Positions 39,400 to 47,413 of a stretch of DNA of 64,000 bases are shown here, piece after piece. The notes beneath the pieces are model-generated. The model saw only the letters and a list, made by a program, of their open reading frames with translations. It was not told the DNA's origin and ran no database searches. A program made the translations under genes and the position numbers. Each line of letters starts with the position of its first letter. The stretch's first letter is position 1. The DNA lies in assembly GCF_030816965.1 (NCBI RefSeq), contig NZ_JAUSYQ010000002.1, forward strand, positions 1,426,001 to 1,490,000, in the 5' to 3' direction. The stretch comes from Streptomyces canus. Its GTDB lineage: Bacteria; Actinomycetota; Actinomycetes; Streptomycetales; Streptomycetaceae.

Positions 39400-39427
39400 C
39401 CTTCACGTATTTCCCAAGGCCTACGGA

Positions 39428-39462
39428 CTCCCCCGACAGGTTCGCCGGACCTGTCGGGGGAG
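39428..39462. terminator. Bidirectional terminator hairpin
   Basis: A perfect 14-base inverted repeat, CTCCCCCGACAGGT (39428-39441) and ACCTGTCGGGGGAG (39449-39462), with a 7-base loop, between the convergent glycosyltransferase and the last gene of the minus-strand PKS operon. Confidence 0.88.
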
Positions 39463-39467
39463 CTTCG

Positions 39468-41765
39468 TCATGCGGCGGACGGTGTACGGGCGGCCGGCCG
39501 GGAGACCACGCCGAGTTCGGCGGCGCCCTCCAGCAGGGCGAGCGCGATCGCGTCGACGTGCCGGTTCTCGGGGGCGGCGAGAGGGGTGTCACGGGCCCAG
39601 TCGTTGAAGGCGCCCATCGCGGGACCGCAGGGGATCTGGTAATCGCGGCGCCCTCGGGGGTCGCCGGTCAGGGCCAGCCGGGTGGCGCGCGTCAGGTAGG
39701 CGCGCATGACGAGGGCCATGCGGTGCTTTTCATCGCGGTCCGCCCTGGCGCGCTGTTCGGGTGCCAGGTCCTCGCGGAGACGCTCCCACACGGCGCTGAG
39801 GGGCTCTTTGAAGATGGTGTCCTCGAACCGGCTGCGGGTGGTGGCATCGAGCGCCTCCAAGGAGGCGTGCCCGCGGTATGCCTGGTAGAGGGCGTCGGCG
39901 CGGGCGGCGAAGAGCGTGCCGCCGGTGGCGACGCGGGTGCGGCCGCCGAGTTCGAAGAGGGTTTCCGCGGGCGCCTGCGCCGTGTCGTCGACGCCGAGAC
40001 CCGCGAGCAGCTCCTTGACCGCCGTGGACGTACGGGCTTGTGGCGAGGCCTGGTTGACGGAGCCGGTCAGGATGAAGTCGGCGCCGCGCAGGAACGCGGC
40101 GGCGACGCTGCCGGGCTCCCCCAGCCCCCCGCCGGCGCCGACCCGCGGCGGCTCGGCGTACCCGTGGCGGAGATGGGCCCTGTCCCGGAGCGCGATCACC
40201 GCGGGGAGCAGTACCGGGCCCGCCAAGTCGGAGGTGAGCCAGCCAGGTCCGGCCTCGGCGCACACGTCACTGGCGACGGGCAGACGCTCCGCGGCCCACG
40301 CCTCCTCCTCGGTCAGCTCGCCCCTGGCGACCAAGCGCCGGATCAGTGCGGGCGGCGCTGGGCTCAGGAACGCGTCGGCCTGTGCCGTCCGGGCGACCTT
40401 GACGAGCAGTTGGCGTCCCGGGGCGGGTGTGCCGTCGGGGCCGCGACGGGCTCCGGTGAACCGCCATCGCACCAGGGGCTCGCTCACCCCCGCGGCGGCG
40501 GACGCCTCGCCGTGGCGCACACCGCGGGCGAGGCCGAGCCGTACGACGTCGTCCAGGTGCCGCGCGGTCGCCGCCGTCGAGGGCAGGGCCAGGCCGTACG
40601 GGCCCGCGACGTCGGTCAGCCGCTCCAGGTCCTCGGTGATGTCCTGGATGCCGCGCCCGACGGTGCTGAGAAAGCCCAGAAGTCCGCGCGCGGCCAGGCG
40701 GGCGAGCATGGCGGGGCCGGACACGCCGTCCGCGAGGGAGCCGGCCGCGTAGGCGTGGGCGGTGCCGTAGTCGCGGCGGAAGGCTTCACTGCCCAGGTGT
40801 TCCTGGCCCCCCGCGACGAACCGGACGGGGTGCTCGGGCCGGACCGTGGGCGGGGGTGGTGGCGGGGTCGGCGGAACGACCGTGGTCGGGAGGGCGTGGA
40901 CGTCGGCGGCGGAGCGGGCGCTGAGATGCGGTCCGGCCTTGCGCCACATGGTGGTGAGGACCTCGCCGGGGCCGATCTCCTCGATCCGGTCGACGCCGCT
41001 GTCCGCGAGCAGACATAGCGTCTCCCACCAGCGGACGGGGCTGACGAGGTGACGGGTCAGCAACTCGGCGGCATCGTCTGGCCCGTAGGGTTCGGCGGTC
41101 ACGTTGGCGATGACCGGCACCTCGGGGGCGGCCATCGGGATGCCGCGCAGGGTGTGGGCGAACTCCTGGGCCGCCCGCTCCATGTGGCGTGAATGGGCGG
41201 CGACGGCGACGTTCAGGGGAACGCAGCGTACGCGTCCGTCCGCGGCGAGGAGCGGGGTGATCCTGCGCAGCGCGTCCTTCGGGCCCGAGAGCACCAGTTG
41301 GTCCGGGAGGTTGTGGTTGGCGAGGGTGACGCTCTCCTCGCCCGACTCCGCCAGCAGCTCACGCAGCCGCTCCACGCGCATCCCGAGCACCGCGGTCATG
41401 CCCCCGCCGGTCGCGCTCGCCATCAGCTCCCCGCGCCGTTTCGCCAGCCGTACCCCGGTGGCGAAGTCGAAGCATCCGGCGACATGCAGGGCCGTGAGCT
41501 CGCCGAGGCTGTGACCGGCGAGGAACGCCGGCTGCGGAGCGTCTGCGAAGCGTGCCCGCGCGGCGAGCGCGCCGGTCACGAACAGCGCGGGCTGCGCATA
41601 GCGTGTGTCGCGCAGCCGCAGATCCCGGCCGGCGCAGAGGTCGCGCACCGAGTATCCGAGGATGCCGTCCGCCTCCCGCACCAGTTCGGGGAAGGCGTCG
41701 AGGTCGCTCTCCCCCATTCCCGGTGCCTGCGATCCCTGGCCGGGGAAGAGCAGCGCCAGCGTCAT
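39468..41765 (-). CDS. Trans-acting acyltransferase fused to an eroded PfaD-type oxidoreductase (AT-ER 1)
   Basis: 765 residues. The acyltransferase domain (about 1-285) has FPGQGSQ, the nucleophile in GHSLGE (Ser86) and the carboxylate-binding arginine in RRGELM. The usual AFHS motif around the catalytic histidine reads AAHSRHM. Residues 330-750 align with PfaD/nitropropane-dioxygenase-like enoylreductases, but key motifs are changed compared with the paralogue at 47414. FFGAGGL has become FLSTVGR, and the flavin/active-site SGGHTD has become PGWLTSD. The oxidoreductase half is therefore probably inactive. The AT could be a malonyl loader, or an acyl hydrolase like PedC that clears stalled chains. 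Last gene of the operon, 26 bases after the ECH gene. Confidence 0.9.
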   Translation of the reverse strand: MTLALLFPGQGSQAPGMGESDLDAFPELVREADGILGYSVRDLCAGRDLRLRDTRYAQPALFVTGALAARARFADAPQPAFLAGHSLGELTALHVAGCFDFATGVRLAKRRGELMASATGGGMTAVLGMRVERLRELLAESGEESVTLANHNLPDQLVLSGPKDALRRITPLLAADGRVRCVPLNVAVAAHSRHMERAAQEFAHTLRGIPMAAPEVPVIANVTAEPYGPDDAAELLTRHLVSPVRWWETLCLLADSGVDRIEEIGPGEVLTTMWRKAGPHLSARSAADVHALPTTVVPPTPPPPPPTVRPEHPVRFVAGGQEHLGSEAFRRDYGTAHAYAAGSLADGVSGPAMLARLAARGLLGFLSTVGRGIQDITEDLERLTDVAGPYGLALPSTAATARHLDDVVRLGLARGVRHGEASAAAGVSEPLVRWRFTGARRGPDGTPAPGRQLLVKVARTAQADAFLSPAPPALIRRLVARGELTEEEAWAAERLPVASDVCAEAGPGWLTSDLAGPVLLPAVIALRDRAHLRHGYAEPPRVGAGGGLGEPGSVAAAFLRGADFILTGSVNQASPQARTSTAVKELLAGLGVDDTAQAPAETLFELGGRTRVATGGTLFAARADALYQAYRGHASLEALDATTRSRFEDTIFKEPLSAVWERLREDLAPEQRARADRDEKHRMALVMRAYLTRATRLALTGDPRGRRDYQIPCGPAMGAFNDWARDTPLAAPENRHVDAIALALLEGAAELGVVSRPAARTPSAA

Positions 41766-41791
41766 TCGTCTCTCCTTCGCCGAGCGGTCGG

Positions 41792-42589
41792 TCAGGTTTC
41801 CCAGGGAAATCGACGGTGCTCCGCGTAGGCCGTCAGACTTCTGCGGACGTCGGGGAGGGCCATCAGGCGCGTCAGTTCGCCGATGGCGGCCGCGCGGGTC
41901 CGCTCGCCCAGCGGCCACAGCTCGCCCGCGTACCGCTTCATGGAGCCGAGGGTGGATGTGCTCAGCCGGGCCGTGCGGAAGGCCAGGCGCCGCACTGAGT
42001 CGTGCAGGCTGTCGGTGAGGTCGTCGACGAGTCCGCAGAGGGCGGCGTCCGCGGCCGGGAGGGGCCAGGTGGTGAGCGCCATGGCGTACGCCTTCTGGAA
42101 GCCCACCCTGCGGATCAGGAACGGCAGGACGCAGCAGGGCAGCAGCCCCCACAGCGCCTCGGGCAGCGCGAAGGTGCTGCGCGGGGTGGCGAGGGTGAGG
42201 TCGGCGGCGGCGGTCAGGCCGACGCCGCCGCCCGCCACCTTGCCGTCCACCGCGGCCGCGACGATCAGCGGCGCCCGCGTGAAGCGGGTCAGCAGGTCGT
42301 AGAAGGCGCCCCCGGCCTCGGTGTCCGCGGTGGGCGCGCCGGCGGCGGCGTCCAGGTTCATTCCGGTGCTGAAGACCCCCGGCGCCGAGGTGAGCAGCAG
42401 GACGCGGCAGCGCGGGTCCGCCTCGGCGGTGTCGAGCGCGGCGTGCAGCCGCTGGAGCAGCCGGTCATCGATCGCGTGGTCGTCGTCCGGCGCGTCGAGG
42501 GAGCAGCGGTGGACCGTGCCGGACGGATCCGCCGCTCCGGTGCCGGAGTCCTGCCCCGCGTGCTCGGGGCGTCGCCCGGTCACGTCCAT
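41792..42589 (-). CDS. Enoyl-CoA hydratase-like enzyme of beta-branching (ECH1 / PksH / LnmF type)
   Basis: 265 residues, crotonase fold. In beta-branching this enzyme dehydrates the HMG-like intermediate bound to the PKS; LnmF, the homologue in leinamycin, is the only ECH of that pathway. APGVFSTGMN and KVAGGGVGLTAAADL form the oxyanion hole. PCCVLPFLIRRVGFQKAYAM is a signature shared with PksH-type ECH1 proteins. Its ATG overlaps the end of the upstream HMG synthase by ten bases. No second ECH (decarboxylase) is in the window. Confidence 0.92.
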   Translation of the reverse strand: MDVTGRRPEHAGQDSGTGAADPSGTVHRCSLDAPDDDHAIDDRLLQRLHAALDTAEADPRCRVLLLTSAPGVFSTGMNLDAAAGAPTADTEAGGAFYDLLTRFTRAPLIVAAAVDGKVAGGGVGLTAAADLTLATPRSTFALPEALWGLLPCCVLPFLIRRVGFQKAYAMALTTWPLPAADAALCGLVDDLTDSLHDSVRRLAFRTARLSTSTLGSMKRYAGELWPLGERTRAAAIGELTRLMALPDVRRSLTAYAEHRRFPWET

Positions 42590-43815
42590 CGGTACTCCCG
42601 GTGGTAGTCACGGACGCGGTCGAGTACCAGCAGCCCGTGGCCGGCGAAGTGGCTCGCGTAGAGGGAGGTTTCGCGGTGCGGTGCGAGATCGGTGTCCCGG
42701 CTACCGAAGGCGGCGGCGTCGCGGTCCGCGCTGAGCGTGTCGTACTCCTGCGGTGTCAGGGCGCGCCGATCCTCGATGGCGGCGGCGAGCGAGCCGTTCA
42801 CGCCGACGTGGCGGTGGGCTTCCGGTGCGAGGACGCCGCTGAAGAACTCCGAGGCGCACCCCGATCCGTAGGAGAAGAGCCCGATACGGCGGGCGCTGTG
42901 TGAGGGCTCCGCTTCGAGGAGGGAGCACAGGGCGAGGTAGAGGGAGGCGGAGAACAGGTTGCCGACCTGGGAGGCGTAGCGCACGGAGGGGGCGACCCTG
43001 GTGGCGTAGTCGGCCTCGATGGCGGGTGCGGGCAGGTGTTCCCGCTTGCGCAGGAGCGAGCGGTGGGCGCCCTTCACCATTCCGGCGAAAGGGGTGTGCA
43101 GGACGAGGTGGTCGAAGGTGGCGCGCAGGTCGGCGCCGGGGACACGGGCCTGGTAGGCGGCCCAGCTCTGGTCCAGGCAGTCGAGGTAGGCGAGCAGGGA
43201 CAGGTCGGCGTCGACCACGTCCTCGTGCAGGCTCGGGCGGGCGGTGTCCATCACCTCGTAGGTGTGGAAACCGCTGGCCCCCGGGTCCAGAGTGAGGACG
43301 CGGGGGTCCGAGCCGATGAGCAGAGCGACGGCTCCGGTGCCCTCCGAGGGTTCCCAGTAGGTGCCCCGGCCCGCCGCGCTGGGGGCGTCGGTGGCGATGA
43401 CGAGAGCGCGGGCGTCCGGCGCGGGGCTGTCGCGCAGGATGCCGAGGGCGCTGCGCAGCGCGGCGGTTCCGCCGTAGCAGGCGTGTTTCACCTCGAAGGA
43501 ACGGCAGCGGCGCGACAGGCCGAGGTGGTGGTGCACGTAGGTGCTGAGCGGTTTGCCGAAGTCCAGGCCGGATTCGGTGGCCACGACGACGAGTTCGATG
43601 GTGGCGGCCAGGTCGGGGCCGAGCCGGTCGATCAGCGGGCGGGCGGCGTTGACGGCGTTGCTGACGGCGTCCTCGCAGGGCAGGGCGACCGACTTCTGTT
43701 CCATTCCGAGGTTGCCGAACCGGGACAGGTCGAGGCCCCGGTGCAGGAACAGGTCGCGGACGCCCACCCGCGCCCTGCCGAGGTAGGCGTTGACCGCTTC
43801 GATTCCGAGTGCCAT
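42580..43815 (-). CDS. HMG-CoA synthase-like enzyme of beta-branching (copy 1)
   Basis: 411 residues. Condenses an acyl-ACP with the beta-ketone of the growing polyketide. The catalytic cysteine is in KHACYGGTAAL (Cys113), the glutamate in TESGLD and the histidine region in VLHTPFAGMVK. MEQKSVALPCEDAVSNAVNA is typical of PksG/LnmM-type enzymes. It is paired with the ECH by overlap. A second copy at 54404 shares the fold but differs in N-terminus and in many surface segments, suggesting that the two use different donor ACPs. Confidence 0.93.
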   Translation of the reverse strand: MALGIEAVNAYLGRARVGVRDLFLHRGLDLSRFGNLGMEQKSVALPCEDAVSNAVNAARPLIDRLGPDLAATIELVVVATESGLDFGKPLSTYVHHHLGLSRRCRSFEVKHACYGGTAALRSALGILRDSPAPDARALVIATDAPSAAGRGTYWEPSEGTGAVALLIGSDPRVLTLDPGASGFHTYEVMDTARPSLHEDVVDADLSLLAYLDCLDQSWAAYQARVPGADLRATFDHLVLHTPFAGMVKGAHRSLLRKREHLPAPAIEADYATRVAPSVRYASQVGNLFSASLYLALCSLLEAEPSHSARRIGLFSYGSGCASEFFSGVLAPEAHRHVGVNGSLAAAIEDRRALTPQEYDTLSADRDAAAFGSRDTDLAPHRETSLYASHFAGHGLLVLDRVRDYHREYRWT

Positions 43816-43825
43816 GTCCGGCCCG

Positions 43826-44740
43826 TCAGCTCTCCTTGGAGGGCGGCTGCGGGAGCAGCAGGGTGTCGTGGATGCTGTCCTGCACGAAGACGCGGTCCCA
43901 GGTCCCCCCGCCCTTGGACGCGTGGACGCGCTGTTTGTCGTAGACGAGGCGCTGGGTCTCGGCGCTGCGGTCGAGTTCCGCGAGCCGCTGGTAGTCGGAC
44001 AGGTCGCGCAGGTGGATGAGGGAGTAGATCCGGTCCTGGTGGCCGAAGGTCTCCTCGTAGAGCAGGACGGTCGCCGTACCGGCCAGTTCGCGGTTCACGT
44101 GTTCCTGCCAGTCGAAGGCGAAGAGCCGTCCTTCCTCCCTGAACTCGTACTTGACGTGTGCCGTGCGCAGGATGATCGCGCCGGCGTTGGCGGAGTTGAG
44201 CTGGATGTCGAACGGCTGAGCGGTCTGGTGGCGGGCCGAGGGGACGAAATTGTCGGCCTCGCCGGGCTCGTCGGCTTCGTCGTGTGCGTGGGAGAGGCCG
44301 TGTTGTGGGACGAGGATGCGCTCGCGCATGCTGCCGTCGGCGAAGATCCGTTCCCAGTTGCCGTGGCCCTTCTCGGGCAGCCGGTCCACGACGGAGATGC
44401 CCTGGAACTCCTCGTCGTGGTCGACCATGTGCAGGAGCTTCTGGTACTCGTTGGGCGAGCGCATGTGGATCAGCCAGTGCAGCCGGTCGCGGACGCCGAA
44501 GACCTCCTCGTAGCAGAAGGTGGTGGCGACGTCGGCCTGATTGCTGTTGAGGTAGCGCAGGAGGTCGACGCTGAAGCCCCGGCCTTCGGTGGCGTAGCCG
44601 TAGTTGAGCTGCCCGGTACGGTAAATGATCATGCCGGCATTGCCGGAGTGGAGCAGCCGTTCCGGTTCCAGGGTGGTCTGGTCCTGGGCGCGATGCGGAG
44701 GGGTGGTGGGCGCCGCGGGCTGCTCTGCGGTGGTGGTCAT
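43826..44740 (-). CDS. Protein of unknown function with two tandem NIPSNAP-like units (DUF6039-like)
   Basis: 304 residues, built from two homologous halves. Unit one (about 30-120) has SGNAGMIIYRTGQLNYGY, YEEVFGVRDRLHWLIHM and YQKLLHM. Unit two (about 175-265) has SANAGAIILRTAHVKYEF, YEETFGHQDRIYSLIHL and YQRLAEL. The pattern of strands and helices resembles dimeric alpha/beta-barrel (NIPSNAP-like) proteins. I believe the family is called DUF6039, but this is from memory. It lies between the thioesterase and an HMG synthase in the operon, with an ATGA overlap to the former, so it is a pathway protein. Its function is unknown; a cyclase, sulfur-handling or binding role is conceivable. Confidence 0.7.
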   Translation of the reverse strand: MTTTAEQPAAPTTPPHRAQDQTTLEPERLLHSGNAGMIIYRTGQLNYGYATEGRGFSVDLLRYLNSNQADVATTFCYEEVFGVRDRLHWLIHMRSPNEYQKLLHMVDHDEEFQGISVVDRLPEKGHGNWERIFADGSMRERILVPQHGLSHAHDEADEPGEADNFVPSARHQTAQPFDIQLNSANAGAIILRTAHVKYEFREEGRLFAFDWQEHVNRELAGTATVLLYEETFGHQDRIYSLIHLRDLSDYQRLAELDRSAETQRLVYDKQRVHASKGGGTWDRVFVQDSIHDTLLLPQPPSKES

Positions 44741-45537
44741 GGGGTGATCCTCTCGATGTGGACGGGGTGGGGCACGGGGACGGTCGCACCGAATCTGCGG
44801 ATGTCTGCGCGCAGGGCGGCGAAAAGTTCCCCGGGTGTTCCCTTGAGGTAGAAGTGGTCGCCGCGGAAGACGCGCAGGGAGAAGCCGTGCGCGGTGCTCT
44901 CCCGCCAGCCGGCCAGCTCCTCCGGGGCGGCCTCCGGGTCCGCGGCGCCGACGAACGCCGAGACGGGGCACGGCAGCGCCGCCCCCGGCAACGGGCGGTA
45001 GGTCTCGTTGAGTTCGAAGTCGGCGCGGAGGGTCGGCAGGAAGAGCCGCAACAGTCCCGGCTCCCGCAGGATGTTCTGCGGGGTGCCGCCCAGCCGCGCC
45101 ACCGCGGCCACGAACTCGTCCTCCGCCAGGAGGTGCAACGGCGGGCGACGGGCCGGCAGGTGGGGCGCGCGACGGCCCGAGACGATGAGTCCCAGGGGGG
45201 TGCCCAGGCCGGCGGCGTGCAGGGCCCGCGCAGTCTCGTAGGCGAGGACCGAGCCCATGCTGTGGCCGAAGAGGGCGAAGGGCCGGTCGAGGTGCTCCGG
45301 CAGCACCTCGCACATGCGGTCGATGACGTCCTCGACGCGAGTGAGGGGGCGCTCCTTGATCCTGGTCTCGCGGCCGGGCAGTACGACGGGGCACAGTTCG
45401 ATGTCCGGCAGCAGAGCCGCGCGCCAGGGCGCGAAGAAGCTTCTGCCGCCACCCGCGTGCGCGAAGCAGAACATCCGCACGGGCGCGCCGGTCTCCTCGG
45501 GGGGCCGCTGCACCCAGGCGCCCGGCACGTGGGTCAC
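44737..45537 (-). CDS. Type II thioesterase
   Basis: 266 residues, alpha/beta hydrolase that removes wrong or stalled acyl groups from carrier proteins, or transfers one off the A-PCP protein. The nucleophile is in FGHSMGSVLAYE, the aspartate region in GAADPEA and the histidine in GDHFYL. FAHAGGG is the usual N-terminal motif. The GTG at 45537 overlaps the stop of the A-PCP gene (GTGA), a good reason to prefer it over longer upstream frames. LnmN is the equivalent in leinamycin. Confidence 0.92.
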   Translation of the reverse strand: MTHVPGAWVQRPPEETGAPVRMFCFAHAGGGRSFFAPWRAALLPDIELCPVVLPGRETRIKERPLTRVEDVIDRMCEVLPEHLDRPFALFGHSMGSVLAYETARALHAAGLGTPLGLIVSGRRAPHLPARRPPLHLLAEDEFVAAVARLGGTPQNILREPGLLRLFLPTLRADFELNETYRPLPGAALPCPVSAFVGAADPEAAPEELAGWRESTAHGFSLRVFRGDHFYLKGTPGELFAALRADIRRFGATVPVPHPVHIERITP

Positions 45538-47339
45538 CGGCTCTCGGAGGTGACCGTGCCGACCCGGTCGACCACGGCGGTGACGAGGTTGTCGACGGAG
45601 GCGGTGTCCTTGAGTTCGCTTCCGTTGAGGGACAGTCCGAAGCGCTGGTTGACCTCCGCGATGACGCGGACGAAGAGCAGGGAGGTCGCTCCGAGGTCGA
45701 ACAGGTCCCGGTCGGCCGGGAGTGGCCCCGTGCCCAGGGCGGCCTCGACCATGTCCGTCACGGTCCTGCGGGTGTCGGCGGCGGCCGTGTCCTCGGCCGG
45801 CCGGGAAGGTGGTGCGCCGACAGCGGCGCGGTCGGATTTGCCCTGAGGGGTGAGCGGCAGGCGGTCGACGAACCGGTACCGGGCGGGCCGCAGATGGGCG
45901 GGCAGGTGCGCGGCGGCGTGGTCGCGCAGCCACAGGTCGGCTCCGGCCTCGTTCCCGGTCTGCTCGCGGGCGCTGTCGGCGAGCCGTACGGCGGCGACCA
46001 ACCGGCTGTCCCCGTCCGCGAGTTGCTCCGTGCCCACCAGCGCCTCGGCGACGTCGGGGTGCAGGGCGAGTGCGGTCTCGATCTCGTACGGCTCGATGCG
46101 GTAGCCGCGTACCTTGATCTGGGCGTCGATACGGCCCAGGTAGGTGAGGGAGCCGTCGTCAGTCCGTACGGCGAGGTCGCCCGAGCGGTAGGCCCGCGCG
46201 TCGCCCTCTCCGGTGAACCGTTCGGTGTCGAGCTCCGGCCGGTTGAGGTATCCGCGGGCCACGCCCGTGCCGAGGACGTACACCTCGCCCGGGGTGCCGT
46301 CCGGGACCTCGGCGCCCGAGGCGTCGCGCAGGCTGATCCGCATTCCGGGCAGTGGGGTGCCGATCGGACTCGCGTCGGGCCGTCGCAGGTCCACGGCGGA
46401 CAGTTTGTGCCGGGTGACGTGCACGGTGGTCTCGGTGATCCCGTACATGTTGACCAGCGCGGGGCCGCTCTGCTCGTGCCGCTCCAGCCAGGTGGAGAGC
46501 AAGCCGACGTCCAGCCGTTCACCGCCGAGGCAGATCAACCGCAGGCGGGAGTCGGAGGGCAGGGCGCCCGCCTCATCGGTCAGGAGCTGGCGGAAGGCCG
46601 AGGGGGTCTGGGAGAGGACCGTGACCTGTTCCTCGACGAGCAACCGCAGCAGCTCCCGCGGTGCGCGCATCGCGGCTCGGGGTACGACGACGAGACGGCC
46701 GCCGTGGAGCAGTGCCCCCCAGATCTCCCAGACGGAGAAGTCGAAGCTGGCGCTGTGGAACAGAGTCCAGGTGTCCTGCTCCACGAAGCCGAACTCCGCG
46801 GCGGCGTCGAAGAGCGCGGTCACGTTGCGGTGCTCGACCAGGACCCCCTTGGGGACGCCGGTGGAGCCCGACGTGTAGATGACGTAGGCGAGGTCGTGGG
46901 GGGTCGGCGCCCTCCCCGTCCGGGGCCCGTCGGTTTCGCGGGGGCGCGGCAGCGGATCTCCGACGTGGACGGTATCCACACCGCTGCCGGCGAGCCGCCG
47001 CGCTCCCTGCGCGTCGGCGACGACGGTCTTGGTCCCGCTGTCGGAGAGGAGGAAGGCGACCCGCTCGTCCGGGTAGGCGGGGTCGATGGGCACGTAACAG
47101 CCCCCCGCCTTGAGGATTCCGAGCATTCCGACGATCAGGGCGGTGCCCGGTGCGCAGGCCAGGCCCACCAGGGTGCCGGGCCCGACGTCCGCGGCCCGCA
47201 GCGCGTCCGCCACGTCTTGCGCGCCCGCGTCCAGCTCCCCGTAGGTGAGCCGCCCCTCCGGGGCGGTGACGGCGATCCTGTCCGGGGTCAGGCGCGCATG
47301 GTTCTCGACTATCTCGTGCAGACACTTGTCAGCGAACAC
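45534..47339 (-). CDS. NRPS adenylation-PCP didomain protein, threonine-like code
   Basis: 601 residues. Adenylation domain at about 20-500 (YVIYTSGSTGVPKG, NMYGITETTVHVT, YRSGDLAV, GRIDAQIKVRGYRIE, PLTPQGKSDRA) and a PCP at about 520-600 with the phosphopantetheine serine in DLGATSLLFV. Hand alignment to GrsA gives the specificity residues D-F-W-S-C-G-M-V-H-K, eight of ten equal to the threonine code. This layout is that of SyrB1, which holds threonine for chlorination by SyrB2, and a SyrB2-like gene is in the same cluster. I start at the GTG 47339 because GGGAG lies six bases upstream; a GTG at 47417, overlapping the previous stop, would add 26 poorly conserved residues. Confidence 0.92.
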   Translation of the reverse strand: MFADKCLHEIVENHARLTPDRIAVTAPEGRLTYGELDAGAQDVADALRAADVGPGTLVGLACAPGTALIVGMLGILKAGGCYVPIDPAYPDERVAFLLSDSGTKTVVADAQGARRLAGSGVDTVHVGDPLPRPRETDGPRTGRAPTPHDLAYVIYTSGSTGVPKGVLVEHRNVTALFDAAAEFGFVEQDTWTLFHSASFDFSVWEIWGALLHGGRLVVVPRAAMRAPRELLRLLVEEQVTVLSQTPSAFRQLLTDEAGALPSDSRLRLICLGGERLDVGLLSTWLERHEQSGPALVNMYGITETTVHVTRHKLSAVDLRRPDASPIGTPLPGMRISLRDASGAEVPDGTPGEVYVLGTGVARGYLNRPELDTERFTGEGDARAYRSGDLAVRTDDGSLTYLGRIDAQIKVRGYRIEPYEIETALALHPDVAEALVGTEQLADGDSRLVAAVRLADSAREQTGNEAGADLWLRDHAAAHLPAHLRPARYRFVDRLPLTPQGKSDRAAVGAPPSRPAEDTAAADTRRTVTDMVEAALGTGPLPADRDLFDLGATSLLFVRVIAEVNQRFGLSLNGSELKDTASVDNLVTAVVDRVGTVTSESR

Positions 47340-47413
47340 GTCACTCTCCCGGTTCGGTACGCGAGGGGCGCCTTGGCGAGACGACCCTAGGAAGAGGCGG
47401 GCGGCCAAACCAC

